Of a stretch of DNA of 64,000 nucleotides, positions 61,658-64,000 are shown one piece after another. Position 1 is the stretch's first letter. Each line of letters opens with the position of its first letter. Under the pieces are notes generated by a model. It was not told the origin of the DNA. It ran no database searches and saw only the letters and a program-made list of their open reading frames with translations. The translations under genes were made by a program, and so were the position numbers. Source of the DNA: Entrophospora sp. SA101 (lineage: Eukaryota > Glomeromycota > Glomeromycetes > Entrophosporales > Entrophosporaceae); NCBI GenBank assembly GCA_958430865.1, contig CAUDNR010004088.1, forward strand, positions 1 to 64,000, given 5' to 3'.

Positions 61658-62430
61658 TAGTGGTAGTATCCGTCGAATATTCGGATATTCGCCGACCATC
61701 CTTTCACAAAATTTTGGTATCCGAATACTCAATCGTCAAATAATTTTGACATCCGAATACTCAATTGTCAAATAACTTTGATATCCGAATATTTGATCTG
61801 TTTGCCAGTTTTGATATTCGGATACCCGAATATCCGTCAAATATCCGTCAAATATCCGTCGATATTAATGTCTCAATATAATAATAACGAATTTACTATA
61901 TACGTTTATTTGAGTTATTTTTTTGTGGATTGATATTAATTAATTGGTTGTTATTGACATGAGAGTTCTCATATTGATTTTCCTCTAAATTCAATAATAA
62001 TAATATTATTATTACTCATTTTTTATTACTAATGCCACCACTATTTATTATTATTAATGCTACTACTATTATTATTAATGCTAGTACTATTATTAATACC
62101 ACCACTATTATTATTATTTATCATTAACACCATCCACTATTACTATTAATATAATATTATTTGTTATTAATACCACCACTAATACTATTGTTAAAATTTT
62201 TTTTTAAATGTAAAGGAATGAACTTTTTTTTCACCACGAATATTTTTTAAATTTTTTGTATCACGGATATTCACGGATATTACATATATTCGCGGATATT
62301 CACAAATTAAAATATTTCTTCTAGATATCCGTCGAATATCCGTCGATCAACTGTGAGATAAAATTGATATCCGGATAGTCGCGGATATCCACGGATATTC
62401 ACGGATACTATCCGACGGATATAACCACTA
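61658..62430. mobile_element. 773 bp non-autonomous hAT-type element
   Basis: An 8 bp target duplication TAATTGAC flanks it (61,650-61,657 and 62,431-62,438). Terminal inverted repeats: TAGTGGTAGTATCCGTCG on the left against TAGTGGTTATATCCGTCG from the right. An 8 bp duplication and TAGxG-type ends are the hAT signature. Subterminal regions (about 200 bp each side) are packed with ATATCCGTCGA/TATTCGGATA motifs in both orientations, as expected for transposase-binding sites. The middle is (ATT)n-rich and encodes nothing, so it must be mobilised in trans. Confidence 0.88.
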
Positions 62431-62653
62431 TAATTGACCAATAAATCAACCAAGGAATTTTGACTGATTCCAACCAGTCCCTACGATCTTTGTGATTCAG
62501 TTTCTATATGTTATTTATGGACTGTATTAAATGACTTACACTACAGGTTTGTTTGGAAGGAGATGTGATTTTAAAAACATCAAATTTTTCAAAAACTTTA
62601 TTAATAATTAAGATTTATACACTCTTGATGACAGGAGTAGGTGTTGTTGATAT

Positions 62654-63256
62654 GGAAAATGATAAGGTTTTATTTATGGCTTTGGAAATTTCTATTTTCC
62701 TAGTTTTCAATATATTGAACTCATGGAAAGGCCCAATAACAATCTCTTGAGCTCTCACTGCACCAGGATTAGAGGTTTCAAAAGAAAATTTTGAATTTAT
62801 TATACTTCTAAACTTGATTTATTATTGTATAACAGGCTTTAACTTGAAACCATTCATCAGTAAAGGCTTATTCACCCAATTTATTTTATTTGCTACCGAT
62901 TATTTTTATTATTACTAATAGTAGAATTTATTGTTATTATTATTATTATTGTTGTAAGAACAAAATTTAACATTATTACTATGTAGTTACATACTAATGA
63001 TCATAAACGAGTTAATTTAATTATGAAGAAAGAATAATTCGTCTTTATGAGAGGTTTATTTCTACTTGTGATGTCAGCTGATTATAAATCTCAGCGAGAA
63101 CTTGAATTTTTTATCGTTTATTATTATTCTATGTATTATATTATCATTAGAATTACTACTACTGTTGTTGTTGTTATCTAATATTTTGTCATTACCAATA
63201 CTAATACTGTTATTATTATCTAACGGCTCATTATTAATGTTAATATTAATACTACT
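62654..63256 (+). repeat. Diverged partial copy of the duplicated unit
   Basis: 62,654-63,221 parallels 57,660-58,302, then at about 63,221 it continues with TAACGGCTCATTATTAAT-TAATATTAATACT, which parallels 60,282-60,312. The 2 kb between those points in locus B is absent here. Confidence 0.75.
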
Positions 63257-64000
63257 GCTTCGCGTTCGTGGTAAATACGTGACTTTAACTTCACTTTTAC
63301 TTTAATCCTACGTTTCACAATCCGTTTTCCTTTCTTCCTAATATCACTATCACTTCAACCCTATATCAAATGCCTTGCTCAATTAATCTCATCGCTACCC
63401 TCGCCGTATGATCCATCGTTATCTTCGCTGATTAAGTTTAACAAAACTTTGATTTTGATTTTTCACATGAAATAAAATAAAGTTGCCCAACTATATAACA
63501 ATCTAATACACCATATCAAGCGTAATGGCTCAATAAACTGATTGATAGTTAATAATGATAATAAGTCCGATAATAAGAATATAAAAATAATAATCAGCTG
63601 CTTTAAATCGATTTTTTGGTCGAGATTTTATTAAAAAAATTTAGAAAAGTAAAACTTTGCATATATGATTTTGAGAACCTAAGCTACAAAATGATATTAT
63701 TTTTAAAAATGCGTGCGGCTTTTATCCATGTAGTGTATTTGGTTTGGATCAAATTAGCCAAGGACATATAAAATTTATCTTAGCAGATAATTTACCAATT
63801 ACAAACATTCAAAAGAAAACCTTGTACATTGACATATTAAATGATTGTAAAAACATATCCCCAAAAAATAAATGATCCAAAAATCCCATTAAATGTGTTG
63901 TTCCCATTCGTTGCATTATTATTTTCTAAAGAATACTTGAACAGTTGAAATGTAGCAGGAACTACAGATGCTGGTCGCAATTCTTGGTGATGGTTGCAAC
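63257..64000. other. Right-end spacer
   Basis: A CT-rich stretch at 63,290-63,420 may be a promoter or untranslated region of a gene outside the window, but no frame is open. The last 35 bases (from about 63,966) resemble the left part of the 141 bp insertion at 8,516 and run off the window. Confidence 0.45.

Overview
This 64 kb window is AT-rich nuclear DNA from a eukaryote, most likely an arbuscular mycorrhizal (Glomeromycotina, Rhizophagus/Glomus-like) fungus. The reasons are short GT-AG introns of 40-150 bp, an intronless BTB-TLDc gene of the kind expanded in that group, a decayed Helitron, decayed Fanzor-like and other transposon genes, and AT microsatellites. The genus is inference; the eukaryotic and fungal character is well supported.

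Left part (1-16.4 kb): SDH4/CybS, a nine-exon secreted subtilisin-like protease with a PA insertion (minus strand), a decayed Helitron N-terminal gene broken by a 141 bp insertion, a BED-finger scrap, and an intact seven-exon cytochrome P450.

Duplicated unit: a 10.6 kb segment at 50,221-60,838 (locus B) carries exons 1-3 of a long-chain acyl-CoA synthetase gene (the whole gene is 48,779-51,260), an intronless BTB-TLDc gene, several short inverted-repeat elements, microsatellites and part of a coiled-coil-like gene. The same segment is present a second time at 16,726-27,285 (locus A), reverse-complemented and circularly permuted. Locus A reads 59,704 down to 50,221, crosses a 7 bp microhomology (ATTTTTT), restarts at 60,838 and runs down to 59,756, where the sequence stops at a 10-N gap. 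Both outer ends of locus A lie in one dispersed repeat (here called R). This is the arrangement expected if a circle of the unit recombined into a pre-existing R copy. A tandem array or a mis-assembly at R are the alternatives.

Between the loci (27.3-48.8 kb) is a mosaic of intact genes (YbeY-like RNase; HDDC2-like HD phosphohydrolase), truncated genes (histone H4-like, 3' half of an acyl-CoA dehydrogenase, 5' part of a Kre2/Ktr mannosyltransferase), two Fanzor-like remnants, a multi-stop transposase-like pseudogene, a PD-(D/E)XK-like fragment and two minisatellite arrays in opposite orientation.

Right part (60.8-64 kb): a near-perfect 31 bp-arm hairpin, a 773 bp non-autonomous hAT-type element with an 8 bp target duplication, and a diverged third copy of a segment of the duplicated unit.

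The intact genes share no operon-like logic. They cover respiration (SDH4), lipid activation (ACSL), oxidation (P450), nucleotide clean-up (HDDC2), RNA processing (YbeY) and secretion (subtilase). All exon limits were read by eye from splice consensus and protein similarity.
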